A DNA stretch of 64,000 nt from Narthecium ossifragum (GCA_963920575.1 OY986975.1:21421897-21485896); one strand, 5' to 3'; shown: positions 12,601 through 23,638, counted from the first letter of the stretch. The notes: generated from the letters alone by a model not told the origin. Translations and numbers: made by a program.

Positions 12601-15394
12601 CAGAGGTTTAATCGGCTAGTATGTCTGCTTCTGTCAGGCAAGATGTGGATCAAGTTATTTTGATTGGACAATATCTGTAGTTGGAAAAGAGAGCTTGTCC
12701 GTTTAATCTTTCTAATAATATGGATGCACTTTTTGTTATCCCTAATCTATCCTTCTATTTACAGCAGAAATTTCAGAAAGACTTAGGAAACAAGCTTATT
12801 TGGAGAATCAGCAGCAGATAGAACCATCTTTTGTTTCATGGTTTAATTTTACATTTCATCATAGGATTTTTTTCCTCAGAGCATCACAATAAAATATCTA
12901 CATGCTCCGATCAGCAATACTCCTAGTACTTCAGTTGACTTGATCTTTGCATTATTTTCCTTCTATGGGGTCCAGCAGATTCCAGTTTAATGTGTCCGAG
13001 TAATGTTCACAAACTTGCATTTCTTCTCAGGTCTGGGATTACACTGGTTTAGGTTATACAAGATACAATGCTAGAGATGTGGGAAAAGATTGCCTTGGGT
13101 ATGCATGTATATCGAACTTCTCTGTTTCCAAATGAATGTGGTGAAGTCATTTAGAGACTAGACTGATAATCCCATTAGGTTGCTTGTGTGATACAGGTGT
13201 GTGGTGGAGAATAAAGTGCTTTCAAGATCTCTTTCGTTATGCTTACAGGTAATCATTCCATTGCATGTCTATTGTGCTTGCTTTATGTGGCATCTCATAT
13301 AATTGCTCTCATGGATTTCTGTGCCTGTCGGCACAGACTGCTACCTATCATGCCAGTAGGATGTCGGCATGATATGTCTAGTGCCGGCACACCTTGTGCC
13401 GACTAGCACAAGCCATGTCCACATTGACCATGCTAGTGACTAGCTCAGAACATGCCAATGGCACCATAATCCATTTGCTCTTGTGTAGAAATAATTTGCC
13501 TCATATTTAATACTGATAAGATAAGTAAGCACTGTTCTTTCACTAGGTCACATCCGAAGGGAGTTGCATTAACGTAGGCATAAAAATGAGCTTTTCACCA
13601 CCCAAGCCAGAGGTCCCTCGGCAATCAGCATCTGATCGGAGACCTATCCATATCTGTTCCTTCCAATCGACCAATGGCTTCGTCCAAAGGATAGCTTAAC
13701 CTGATCCTGGTCTTCCTTAGTGTCTCTCAAACTTTCATATTGGATCCAGAGAAAAAGCTCCCTATTCCTTTTCTGATTTGAAGCTTAATGTTTGTTAATT
13801 CGGCTCATACTTTTGACAACCATTTGATTGTCTTCATAGCATGTGGCAACTCATAACTTTTTAGATGCAACCGCAAATTATTGTTTTATTGACAATTCCT
13901 GTGGCTTGGGAATTATATCTTTTCAGGATGCAGATTTTCAAAAGACTATTTATTCATCCAGAGTGAATTCAATGATTCTCCAAGCACAACATTCACGTGC
14001 TTATATGGAGCAAGCGGCTAATAGGGGAACTTCAAAAGAGACAGCAACATCTGCAGATGTGGAGGAACAACTTAATCATGGTCGTCTAGCCAAGCTGGAG
14101 CTGAGCGATGGGAAGAGCCTGTATGCAAAATTAGTGGTGAACCTTTCTCCATGTATTCTGAAACTCATTACCTGTACATCTTTGCTAATCTCTAAGTGAC
14201 TTGTGTCTTTCAAGAAGTCTGTTATAATTTTTTTCTGTTATAAGTGATTTGTGTCTTTCAAGAAGTCTGTTATAATTTTTTTCTGTTATAAGTGATTTGT
14301 GTCTTTAGACCTCAACAAGTACATATAATTATGCTCACCTGGTAGGGCTAATGTAGGTCGGAGCTGATGGTTCCAAGTCAAGTGTGAGAGAGATTGCAGG
14401 AATAAAGACAACTGGATGGAAATATTCACAAAGTGCAATTATCTGTACTGTTGAACATACCATGGAAAACCACTGTGCCTGGCAGAGATTTCTGCCTTCT
14501 GGACCAATTGCGCTTCTACCTATTGGAGACAACTTCAGCAATATTGTTTGGTCGATGAGCCCTGACGAGTCTTTGGTTCGCAAATCGATGAGCCAGGAGG
14601 ACTTTGTAAAGGCAGTGAACGATGCTTTGGATTATGGTTATGGTCCTCACCCCAAGTCAACTTCAATTGATCTCTTGGTTGACAAGTTGTCTCAGTTCAC
14701 AGGAGTGGGGACAGCATCTATGAGGGAACCTTTTCAAGTACCGCCTAAAGTGATCAATGTAGTCTCCGAAAGATTGGCATTTCCTTTGTCACTAATGCAT
14801 GCTCATGATTATGCATCTAAAAGAGTGGCACTTATCGGTGATGCTGCTCATACTGTTCATCCACTAGCTGGTCAGGGTGTCAATTTGGGATTTGGAGATG
14901 CAGCTGCTTTATCTAAGGTTCTTGCTGAGGGACGCTCAGTTGGCTCAGATATCGGCGAGGTACTTATCGACTTTCTCTCTTGCCATATTACCTTTTAATA
15001 TGTGAAGTGTGAACTATTAAAACCTGAATGTACTCTGAGACGGTATGGCTTGAAAGCTTGCCAATGCCGAGAACATCGTCAGCTACATGCATTTGACTTC
15101 TTAGCTTTTGCAGCATCATTCCAGTACTATTTCAGATACTTGATAGCAAATTGAAAGGATATGATTTTCTTTTTTCAGCTCTCGTTGTTGAAGAAGTATG
15201 AGAAAGAGAGGAAGGCTGCTAACATAGCTATGATGGCAATCCTTGACGGCTTCCAGAAAGCTTACTCTGTGGATTTGGGGCCAGTCAATGCCTTGAGAGC
15301 TGCTGCATTCCATGGTGCCCACTATATCTCACCTCTCAAGAGGAACATAATCTCGTATGCTATGGGCGAGCAGAAGTTGCCAATCTTCCTATGA
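9651..15394 (+). CDS. COQ6: COQ6-type ubiquinone biosynthesis monooxygenase (mitochondrial)
   Basis: Ten exons: 9651-9685, 9771-9891, 10681-10774, 11559-11702, 12195-12253, 13031-13098, 13197-13248, 13927-14136, 14357-14959, 15179-15394. They total 1602 nt, or 533 residues in one frame. The N-terminus is rich in Arg and hydroxylated residues (MRGAILNLRLQRVITRRGAA), as expected for a mitochondrial presequence. The FAD-binding signature IVGGGMVGLALACAL is near residue 68, VGADGSKSSVRE near 262, and the GD motif (GDAAHTVHP followed by GQGVNLGFGD) near 422. These three motifs define the UbiH/COQ6 flavin monooxygenases, which hydroxylate the ring precursor of coenzyme Q at the matrix face of the inner membrane. 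The start follows an AG directly, so a 5'-UTR intron is likely. No lesions seen. Confidence 0.94.
14194..14306. repeat. 48-bp tandem repeat, about 2.4 copies, in COQ6 intron 8
   Basis: Copies start at 14194, 14242 and 14290 (partial), each beginning AAGTGAYTTGTGTCTTT. They differ by about one base, so this is a young slippage or duplication product. It lies wholly within an intron, just upstream of the acceptor of the largest COQ6 exon. Confidence 0.9.
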
Positions 15395-16796
15395 GTAGCT
15401 AGAAAACATAGTTTTAGCCGATGCTATGATAATGTGAATTCTCAAACTTTTGTTTCATTGACTACCGAATTGGCGAATTCTGATGTGTCAGTAAACATTA
15501 AGATTGAAAGCAGTTCAGTTTCATCAGTGGCTGTTTCTTATGACTGGTCTTACATCTTTTCTTGTTTGAGTAAGTGTGGTCTTATATCTATCAGCTTATC
15601 GGTTTCAGGTTCAGCATGTTAACACTGGCAGCCGGAATAAGAGAAACCTATCATCGGTTAAACCCGATTGCTACCTGCCCTTTGCAAACGGGTATGGATT
15701 TGGACTCTGACATACTTCCAAATTATTCATATGAATCATGCTTATTGTTACCCAGTAATTCATGTACTTCCAAGATTTAGAAGTCCTCAGGGAGGAGAAG
15801 AGGAGAGGTGAGAAGAAAAGGCCCTTCAACTGTTGATTCAATTGCTTCAATCACATTCTAGCATATGCTCTCGCATAAGCCTCAGCACACGAATATTGAA
15901 TTTAAGGAACGGATTGACATACCATATCACATTGAATCATATTCTAACACGTCCTATTGCTTCTTGCAGGTTAAAGCATGGCGGTCAAGTGTTATAAATA
16001 AAATCCCAGCCCTGTGGGCTCATCTCATCAAAAAAAAAAAAAAAAAATTACTCCATTATATTCTGACACATGTATTGTAATGTCTCATACTGACTTGAAT
16101 GGGCTCAGGTTCTTCGTGAAGGCCAGAACAGGGCTCTCGATTGTAGTTATTCCTTTTAAGATCTCCTTCTGGCAAGATGGATGGGGCATGTAATTTGTTG
16201 CCCCCTTCATGAGCACAATCAAGATTTCTGCAGCAAACTCTCGTGGGGGAAACAATGACAAGTAAGCTAATAAATGGAATGCTCATTGCTCTCTCTCTCT
16301 CTGCAGTATGTTCATCTAGGGATAAAACTCTTCTAGAAATGCTAATTAATGGTCCTTTGCAATTAATTGTGCAGCTATGTGGACCCAAATGACCCGCCTC
16401 ACATTTGGTTCAGAAAACTAATACTACATCTGTTTTCTGTGTTACTGATGTGGATGGTCACCGTCTATTTATGTAATTCAGATTTACATTTGTGATTCCC
16501 ACCGGTGTTGATCTTTCTAGCCTAATTTATTAAATGTGTTGGTGGATGCAAAGAGTTGTGTTTTGGAGAAAATAACATAGAATTTTAGGTACCGTGAGGA
16601 TATGATAAGTTTGTATGTTGAATAAATTAAAAGTTATGCAAATATTAAAGATAATTATATAAAATTATAGATAAAATGTTTGGATGTATAAATGAGATTT
16701 ATGCATACTTATTCTCAATCCAAACGGACCCTAAAAGTTTTCAACAACAAGCTCTTTATAAAAATAATTAAATCATGCACTGACACTACTTGATAT
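15395..16796. other. COQ6 3' region and intergenic DNA, no gene seen
   Basis: The presumed COQ6 3' UTR is followed by unique, AT-leaning sequence. An A-run of about 17 bases lies near 16030, preceded by 'GGGCTCATCTCATC', which may be a retroposon tail, but no body or target duplication could be defined. A short CT microsatellite lies near 16290-16303. No protein-coding signal was recognised. Confidence 0.5.
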
Positions 16797-17180
16797 TAAG
16801 GGTGAGAATTTGGTAAATACCGAACCGAATTATCGAATACCAAAATACCGAAATTTCATGATTTTAAAAACCGAACCGAATTAGGGCATAAAACTGAACC
16901 GAATTAATTCGGTACACTAATTTAAAAACCGAACCGAAAAAATCGAAATACCGAAATTTTTTTACTTACAATATAAAACCGAACCGAAATAAGCTATATA
17001 ATTTTAAAAATTTAGATATTTTGGTATTTATCGAATTTTAAAAATAAAAACCGAAACCGAACCTAATACCGAATTTTTGACAAAAAAAAAATCGAACTGA
17101 ACCGAATATATCGAAAAACTGAACCGAATTGTTCGGTTCGGTTCGATTCTAAAAATTCGATTCGGTTTTGCTCACCCCTA
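16797..17180. mobile_element. hAT-type MITE with 8-bp target duplication
   Basis: The element starts TAAGGGTGAG and ends CTCACCCCTA, which are inverted partners with one mismatch. It is flanked on both sides by the identical 8-bp duplication CTTGATAT (16789-16796 and 17181-17188). The interior is full of ACCGAACCGAA and its inverse GTTCGGTTCGG, giving strong self-complementarity. An 8-bp duplication with TARGGGTGAG ends is typical of non-autonomous hAT elements of plants. At 384 bp it has no coding capacity. Confidence 0.92.
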
Positions 17181-18244
17181 CTTGATATAGTGAAAGGCAG
17201 GTCATGTTAACCTTCTAGAAAGAGAAGCTAAGATCTCCCCCTCACTAGATTTTATGATATCTTTCTACAAGATAAGAATAACTGGCTTTCAAGAGCTATC
17301 AAAGAAAGAGGCATTGGTAGTTGTAGGACATAATGCTATGAGGCCACCAACCTTCAACTACTACCTCTAATTTGGCCTTATCTAATCACTTTGCATCCAA
17401 CAATGGCATCTACATTAGCCTTTTTGGCTGAACTCATCACTAAAAAAGAACAATGGCATCTACATCTCCCCAAGTTGGTGAAGAGCCAATGCCCATGCTT
17501 GGTTGGTAGGTAATTAGGTATGGTCCCCTCTTCTTGAATGAATGGTCCTGAATGGAAAGAAAGAGAAAACAACTTGATGCTACCCCTTTCGGTTTTAGGA
17601 GATAGAAACAAATATTATTTTAACTTCTTCCTATTACTTCATATTAATTTAAGCTTTTAGATCGATCGGTGAAAGTCAAATACGGAGTTGAGAAGAAATT
17701 GAGAGCTTGACTATAACTTTACCAATTTTATATTTAAATTCGAGTCCACGTTGAACGAACGTATTAAATTATTATATATATAATATATATATATATATAT
17801 AAATTTAACGAGAAGATACGTGAAGCAACTTCAGCAGCCAATCGAGAATTGGCATGTTTGAAAGCGGCCGATATGCTATTTTCTTTTACGAAGATTGAAT
17901 CCAAAGATGACCAGTAATGGGTCTGAAACAAAGAAATGTGAAACGAGATTGCAATCGGGACTGAAAGTGATACAACTCTGATTTAGTTAGAAATGTTTCT
18001 AACACAAAAGCCACAAGGGAATTGGATAGTTAATTTGGAATAATTGCTTTCCATGATCTGTTAATTATATTAAACATGCTTTAATTAGTTGATCTTAATT
18101 AAAATAGAACAACACAATTGGATAGAAAGGGAGACATTCACTTTATCAGCACCACCTGCCTAATACCCTTTAAACTCGAGAATATTACTAACTAATTTTT
18201 ACAATTTTCTACCACATCAAAATTAAACTTCTGAGCCCATCAAC

Positions 18245-18293
<49 letters not shown>

Positions 18294-18523
18294 TAATTGT
18301 GTCCCATGTCACATGCCCTCTGCGTCTTCGATTCTATTTTACCTACCCAACTAACACTTCACATGTTCTTTCCAAGCTCCATAAATGACTAAAGAAGCAC
18401 GAGAAAGATGATTCCATATACAAAAAATAAAAAATTCAGACAAGTAATTCTGTAAATGATTGGAATTTCGAAACTAAATTTTTTCTTTTTTTTTTTGCCC
18501 TTTTCTAAATAGGAAGTCACAAG
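17181..18523. other. Intergenic DNA with AT microsatellites
   Basis: No gene seen. Dinucleotide AT/TA runs lie at about 17773-17801 and 18247-18292. The rest is unique AT-rich sequence lying 3' of the MYB gene and probably includes its 3' UTR. Confidence 0.6.
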
Positions 18524-19584
18524 CTAATTAAATTGGAAACCATTGAGAAGTAGTGGTCTGTGAAACCTAAGAACATTTGAGTCTTGCAAGGATTGGCAAC
18601 TACATGCTTCGTCGTTCCGCCGGAGCCCGAGGTGGCAACACAAGCACACCGCCTGCGTCCATGTCGGCGCCGCCAGAACTTTATCCGGCGATCCACTGAC
18701 TTCAGGCTTCGGAGAAGCACTCCTCCAAGGAAGGCTTATGGAGAGCTCGAGGTTGAGTACCGAAGAGTGCTCCTCAGCGGTGCTATTTCGACTAATATGA
18801 TCCGATGACTCTGTAGTGGCTCTGGCGGCGGCTTCCGGCGAATAGGCAGTGATCTCCTGCTGCCGGAGATCAGGGACGGCCAAGGTGCCGGAATCGTTGA
18901 TTGGGCGATGCGTCTTTGGGTCGAGGCCGCGGCCGAGGAGCTTGCGCTTGATGTGTGTGTTCCAATAATTCTTTATCTCATTGTCAGTCCTCCCGGGCAG
19001 GCGTCCGGCAATCAAAGACCACCTGAAACATCGACGCCGGCGAACTCCTATAAGTACACGTACATCTATAAAGTATTCCAACAGTGGAATTAATTAACGT
19101 CTAGCTAGAGCTCTAAGATATATAGTACTATACATACTTGTTGCCAAGCAAGCTATGGAGTTTGATGATGAGTTCATCCTCCTCCTGGGTGAAGTTCCCG
19201 CGCTTGAGGTCCGGCCGGAGGTAATTTATCCACCGGAGACGGCAACTCTTGCCGCAACGAGGCAAACCTATATATACATACATATACAAATTAATCAAGA
19301 ACCAAGAACATATAATTAGTATCATGCATGTACACAAGATCATCATCCCTATAGCTAATTAATACATATATATAGTACTTATCTATATATCATGCATGGT
19401 TTCTAGAGAGAGAGAGAGAAGGTATATATGTATGCGTGTGTGTGTGTATACCTGCAGCTCTGGGGAGGGATCTCCAGCAGCCCTCTCCATGGGCTTTGAT
19501 GTAGGAGATGAGCCTCTGGTCCTCTTCCTTAGTCCATGCTCCCTTGTTTGTGTGACCCTTCTCACAGCATGGTGTCCTCCCCAT
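18524..19584 (-). CDS. R2R3-MYB repressor, subgroup 4 (MYB4/MYB308-like)
   Basis: Three exons: 19584-19452 (133 nt), 19267-19138 (130 nt) and 19022-18524 (499 nt). They encode 253 residues. The first two have exactly the sizes standard for plant R2R3-MYBs. The protein starts [21 protein letters not shown]3 holds the bHLH-binding signature ([21 protein letters not shown]). C-terminal subgroup 4 marks are [14 protein letters not shown] (from about residue 116), the EAR repression motif LNLELSI (about 177) and the Cys cluster [17 protein letters not shown] (about 214-230). Such factors repress phenylpropanoid and lignin genes in the nucleus. The tail after the Cys cluster (ending LLLNGFQFN) is not one I recognise. 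A second in-frame ATG lies directly upstream at 19587; I chose the one giving MGR. Confidence 0.93.
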
Positions 19585-19754
19585 CATAGGATGATGATGA
19601 ACTTGTGCATTAGTATTGGTGTAATTGCCAAAATAATAAGCCACCAACTCAGAGAGAGAGAGAGAGGAGGAGGAGGAGGGGGGGGGGGGGGGGGCGAAGA
19701 GAGGGGATCGAGTGTGGTTTTAATATACGAGAGAGAGAGAGAGAGAGGAGCGAA
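19403..19754. repeat. GA microsatellites and 17-G run around MYB exon 1 and leader
   Basis: GA repeats lie in intron 1 (about 19406-19420) and in the leader (about 19651-19667 and 19731-19747). A run of 17 G occupies 19678-19694 on the plus strand, so the MYB transcript would carry CT repeats and a C run in its 5' UTR. The TATA-like TATATTAAAA on the minus strand near 19720-19730 could be the core promoter. Confidence 0.6.
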
Positions 19755-19904
19755 GAGGTGGTGACTTTGATGAGTTTGATCTCCGTGTGGGATCTTTTGA
19801 CCGAGTTGGTGGCTTGTATTTTTTCCTATTCTTGGATTCTTGGATATAACTAAAAGTTGGTGAGTAGTTGAGTGTCAGGTGTTGGTGGTTGCAAAGTGCA
19901 AGCA

Positions 19905-21089
19905 AGGTTGGATAGACAAGGAGGGGAATATTATTTAATTAAATAAAACTATTTAATTTGCCTCCTTTTATTATTTTTTTTAATTTTTTAATTTTTTAAT
20001 TTTTTGAAGGAGGTAAACCTACAGATGAGTTTGCAGATAACTACATATGCGCATATCATATATTGTAGATATCTAGTAATTCATTTTTTTTTTCTGTCAT
20101 GTCTCTTTCTCTAGCAAGGTTATATCTTTCATACAGACATTTTTTTATTACTATTCCACCAAAGATTTCTAGAAGCCTTTCTTGGCATAAAAAATTTGGT
20201 GACCAGGTCACCGGCCAAGACTTTTTGGTCACTGAATTTATTATTTTTGTATAATAGAAACCAAGAGAAAACGATAAAAAGAGTATTAATATACGTTCCC
20301 ATCTAGAAGGTTTGATGGATTAGGCTGGAACACACTCACATCTAGTTCGGGGTGAGCATGAAGGTGGAGGCCTCTTGATGGGAGATACGACCGTTCTCTT
20401 TGTGGGAGAGAAAACCAGAATTCTCAAGAGGAGAAAACTATTTAAATCTTAATTAATCAAAACTAAACTCCAAAAACAAATCCTAGATCTTCTTTTATAG
20501 ATTAAGAAAAGACCTACTTACAAATGGACTCAAATTGCCTAAACATAGCAACTAATCCCAAGCAAACTATTAATCAAACTACTCCGAATTAAGGAAAAAA
20601 GGAAACTATCAAATATGGAGAGCACTAAATAAGGAAAACTATCAAATATGGAAATAAAACTAAAAACTGAATTTTCAGGCACCAGACAAAGGAATTTGGG
20701 CTCATGACGCCTTGGGTCATGGGGGATCTTGATCCTGGTGATTCTTGTAGGGCTTGTCGAGGCGGTCGATTTGACACCTCATACGCCTCGATCGAACATT
20801 GTGATCACAAGTTATGCCATTCGACGATCACGGTCGTCCGGAGACCTAATTCGGACCGATGGAAACCGAGTTCACTCCGATCGCCTTGGGTGTCTCGCAG
20901 GTTCAGCCTCCTCTGCTGGTTCAGCATGTTCAGTCTCTTGACCTGCATCAACATCCCACCACCATGGGCGTGCACCCACGCTCACACCCTATTGAGCGCC
21001 CTATAGGTGGGACACAAATCATTTTCCAATAGACAATTATAGGATCAGTTTGGTAGCAAACCGTTCGAGTTGATCAAACCTATAAGGGT
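19905..21089 (-). mobile_element. Possible LTR fragment (minus orientation)
   Basis: On the minus strand, about 20280-20700 reads like a Copia-type LTR. A TATA box (TATAAAAGAAGATC, about 20486-20499) is followed by a leader with TTTTCTCTCCCACAAAGAG. I found no paired LTR, primer-binding site or target duplication, so the ends are unknown. The rest of the interval (19905-20280 and 20700-21089) shows no gene. Confidence 0.3.
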
Positions 21090-21222
21090 TAATTTTATGG
21101 GTGCGTCTATTTACACCGCCCAAATGACTAAGGACACCGCCCAAATTTTTTTCCAATAATACCGAAAATACCCTTCATATCAATGCCTTAAATACCCCTC
21201 TTAAATAACCAAATGTCTTTCG

Positions 21223-21347
21223 CCTAATATTCGGTTTTTAAAAACCGAATCTGTGCCTAATGTTCGATTTTTAAAAACCGAACCTGTGCCTAATGTTCGG
21301 TTTTTAAAAACCGAACCTATGCCTAATGCTCGGTTTTAAAAAATCGA
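21223..21347. repeat. Four tandem 33-bp units, each holding a palindrome
   Basis: Units begin CCTAAT and contain the self-complementary TTCGGTTTTTAAAAACCGAA. The third copy is perfect, and the first, second and fourth carry one or two changes. The array sits just inside the left MULE terminus. Subterminal repeats of this sort in other elements can be transposase-binding sites, but here that role is only an inference. Confidence 0.85.
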
Positions 21348-21389
21348 CAATTGCCAATTCACTAACATTCTTTGTTAATCCAGATATAT

Positions 21390-21562
21390 GCTTCTACGCC
21401 GTACACCACGGCTGGCATCCCGATATACTTATGAGACTGGGGAAGGCCACCGGGAGCGGAGAAGTTCTTGAAGGCGGAGACCTTAGAGGAGATCTTGGAG
21501 ATGCCGGAGGCAAGCATCTGGGAGGCGGATTCCGTTTCCGAGCGCAGGGAATCCTTCTGCTG
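21390..21562 (-). pseudogene. Captured exon B: coiled-coil protein fragment in the Pack-MULE
   Basis: Read on the minus strand after an AG acceptor, this stretch encodes QQKDSLRSETESASQML, then SGISKISSKVSAFKNF and GGLPQSHKYIGMPAVVYGV. The frame is intact. The series looks like a conserved coiled-coil segment of plant proteins of the At3g49055 type, which I recall only in outline. With captured exon A it appears to be part of one source gene, kept in the same order and orientation. Confidence 0.6.
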
Positions 21563-23312
21563 AACACTTGATAAGTCACAAAATATACATAATTCACCCA
21601 TTCAACTGGGCTTTGTTAGCTCTCAAGCAATGCATTTTTAATATCTTTTCATATGGTTTCAGGTACAAGAGCTTACAAAGAGAGTTGCATTGATTTCAAG
21701 CCAAAAAGACATCAATTATACAGATTCAGCCTTATTTGGATCGATCCAGACAATTTGGATCGATCCAGGAATGTTTGGATCGATCCCAAAGATATTTGGA
21801 TCAATCCAGACCCTTTTCCAGAGAGCCAGACTTTCTGGTACATATTGGATCGATCCGAATCCTTAATGGATCGTTCCATATTTCTTTCTCTAAAGAGCTT
21901 GGTACAAATTGGATCGATCCGAATCCTTAATGGATCGATCCATATTTCTTTTCCAAAGAGCTATGATTCTCTGGTACATATTGGATCGATCCAGATCTGT
22001 AATGGATCAATCCCTATTTCTTTTCTAGAGAGCCATGATTCTCAGGTACATAATGGATCGATCCAAATTGTTATTGGATCGATCCATAGACCCTTTCCAG
22101 AGAACTTGATTTTCTGCTACATCTTGGATCGATCCATACCCATTTTGAATCGATCCAAGTTGTTAGAAACCTAGATGTTGACATCTTGGATCGATCCAAA
22201 ACTATTCCGGATCGATCCAAAGGTCGCTGACGGGTAAAAATGAACCGTTCTGATCTGATCCGCGGGTCCACGACTTGGAGCCTATAAATAGAGGCTTTGG
22301 CTCTGATTTAAGGATATTTTCTCCACTCTTTTTCCCTCCTTGTTCCAGCCTTCTCTCCTCCTTTAGTTTTTGGAGATTTCTCCTCTAATCCTTGAAGATT
22401 TAGGGCTTTGAGGGTGGATTTTGATGGAGAAGATGGGTGAAGCCTCCTCTTCCATGGCTATCCTACCTAAGATGAGTAGCTAAATCTCTCCTCCTTCGGA
22501 ATTTCATGATGTATTAGGGCTTTTACTTAGAATTCTCTTTTGATTCTTGATGTAATGATTCTTTTGAGATGACTTTTGTATGAATTCACTTGTAATTCCT
22601 TATTTCTTTAATGAAATCCATTGTTGGAATGACTTTTCTTGCATATGGTTGTTTGAGAATTAGATGCTTGATAGGTGTTTGCTTGAATTCCTCAAAGAAG
22701 AGGTCATGCTAGAACCATGGCCAACTCTCTTGGAGGTTTATGGATCTTAAGATAAGATCTTGAGGTGCTACCCCATTCTTATCTTAGATGTGGAATTGGA
22801 TTGATGTATTAAAGCCACTCAATCCAAGACCTTATTCATACGAAACCTAGATTTGTTTTCCAACAATAGGACCTTAACCCGGCGATTGTTGAGCTATGAT
22901 CGAATTAAAACCTCGATCATGGATCTTAACCTTTTAATTCACCGATGAGATGATCCTAAACCGACGTCTCATTAGCGATGAGCGATACTAATCCTACGCT
23001 CACCGATCTCTAATTTAGACCATCCCTTGAGTGTCATTCATCTTGATTCATAGAGATAATATTTAGACCCTAATTCGGATTGGAATTCCCTAGTCCTTGA
23101 TAAATTTCCTCTCTAGTTCTTTAGAATACTATAGTTAGAAAACTCCAATAATCAACCGAATTGTTTTCAACTATTGTAGAGAATATATTGTAATTGTAAT
23201 TCGACCATCCAATTCCTTGAGTATTCGACCCGTACTCCCATTAACTACGTTGTAGTTAATTAGTAGTTCGGTAATTTGTTTTGTCCGCCTTTGATTTAAT
23301 TAACGACACATT
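21563..23312 (+). mobile_element. LTR-like DNA (solo LTR of Gypsy/Tat-Athila type?) inside the Pack-MULE
   Basis: The stretch has the layout of a long plant LTR on the plus strand. There is a start near TGATAAGTCACAAAAT (21570), a repeat-rich U3, a TATA box (TATAAATA, 22283-22290) and a long leader. The end has the wording common to such LTRs: 'ATTCGACCCGTACTCCC', then 'TAATTTGTTTTG' and 'AACGACACA'. No internal region, second LTR or 5-bp duplication was found, so solo LTR is an inference. It fills the intron position between the two captured exons. Confidence 0.45.
21738..22223. repeat. Array of GGATCGATCC palindromes
   Basis: Twelve perfect and four near-perfect copies of the 10-bp palindrome GGATCGATCC lie within about 490 bp. 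Most sit in a higher-order unit of about 65-75 bp containing two palindromes and a CTTTTCCAGAGAGC-like spacer, repeated five times from about 21808. The array ends about 60 bp upstream of the TATA box at 22283. The stretch happens to be open for 173 codons on the plus strand, but the translation is only the repeat. Confidence 0.9.
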
Positions 23313-23324
23313 TCAAGGCGAGTC

Positions 23325-23638
23325 AACAACCTCATCTTTGAGACGAAGGGCTTCGTCTCTGGAGCGGGAGGCGTCATCCTTTTCGCGGAGGGTGTCGTCC
23401 CGCTTCTTGATTAGGTCATGGGCGATGGACTTGAGGCGGCCAAAGGAGTTCTGGAGCTCGGCGAGAGAGGCCTCCGTGGCCTGCCGAGTCCGGCGCTCCT
23501 GCGGGGGTGATCGGAGTTGTCGGTGGAGGAAGTGGGGATGGGCGTCGGGGCGGCCGGGCTAGGAAGGACGATGGGGGCTGGGTCGTCGTCGCCGTCAACG
23601 TCGGAGAGGACAGCGTCGTCGGGATCCTCGTCAGCCAT
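23325..23638 (-). pseudogene. Captured exon A: start of a coiled-coil protein gene, frameshifted
   Basis: On the minus strand the exon opens MADEDPDDAVLSDVDGDDDP from 23638. After a proline/serine-rich stretch the frame must shift near 23510 to read ERRTRQATEASLAELQNSFG and then RLKSIAHDLIKKRDD, followed by a charged coiled coil ending RLKDE before a GT. The shift breaks the protein, so the captured copy is not functional as such. GC content is higher than in the surrounding LTR-like DNA. Source-gene identity (At3g49055-like) is tentative. Confidence 0.6.

Noticed and set aside
13310..13450. Possible small MITE in COQ6 intron 7 (GTGTCGGCAT-type motifs)
   Set aside because: Short GC-rich motifs such as GCCGGCAC recur, but no paired ends or target duplication could be found.
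18247..18292. Long TA run as a possible replication origin or cruciform site
   Set aside because: A plain dinucleotide microsatellite explains it and no further signal accompanies it.
21653..22174. 173-codon open frame rich in WIDP/LDRS
   Set aside because: It is simply the translation of the GGATCGATCC array; there is no codon or domain evidence for a protein.
21738..22223. CRISPR-like look of regularly spaced short palindromes
   Set aside because: The genome is a plant's, spacers are themselves related repeats, and no Cas genes exist. A tandem-repeat U3 explains it.
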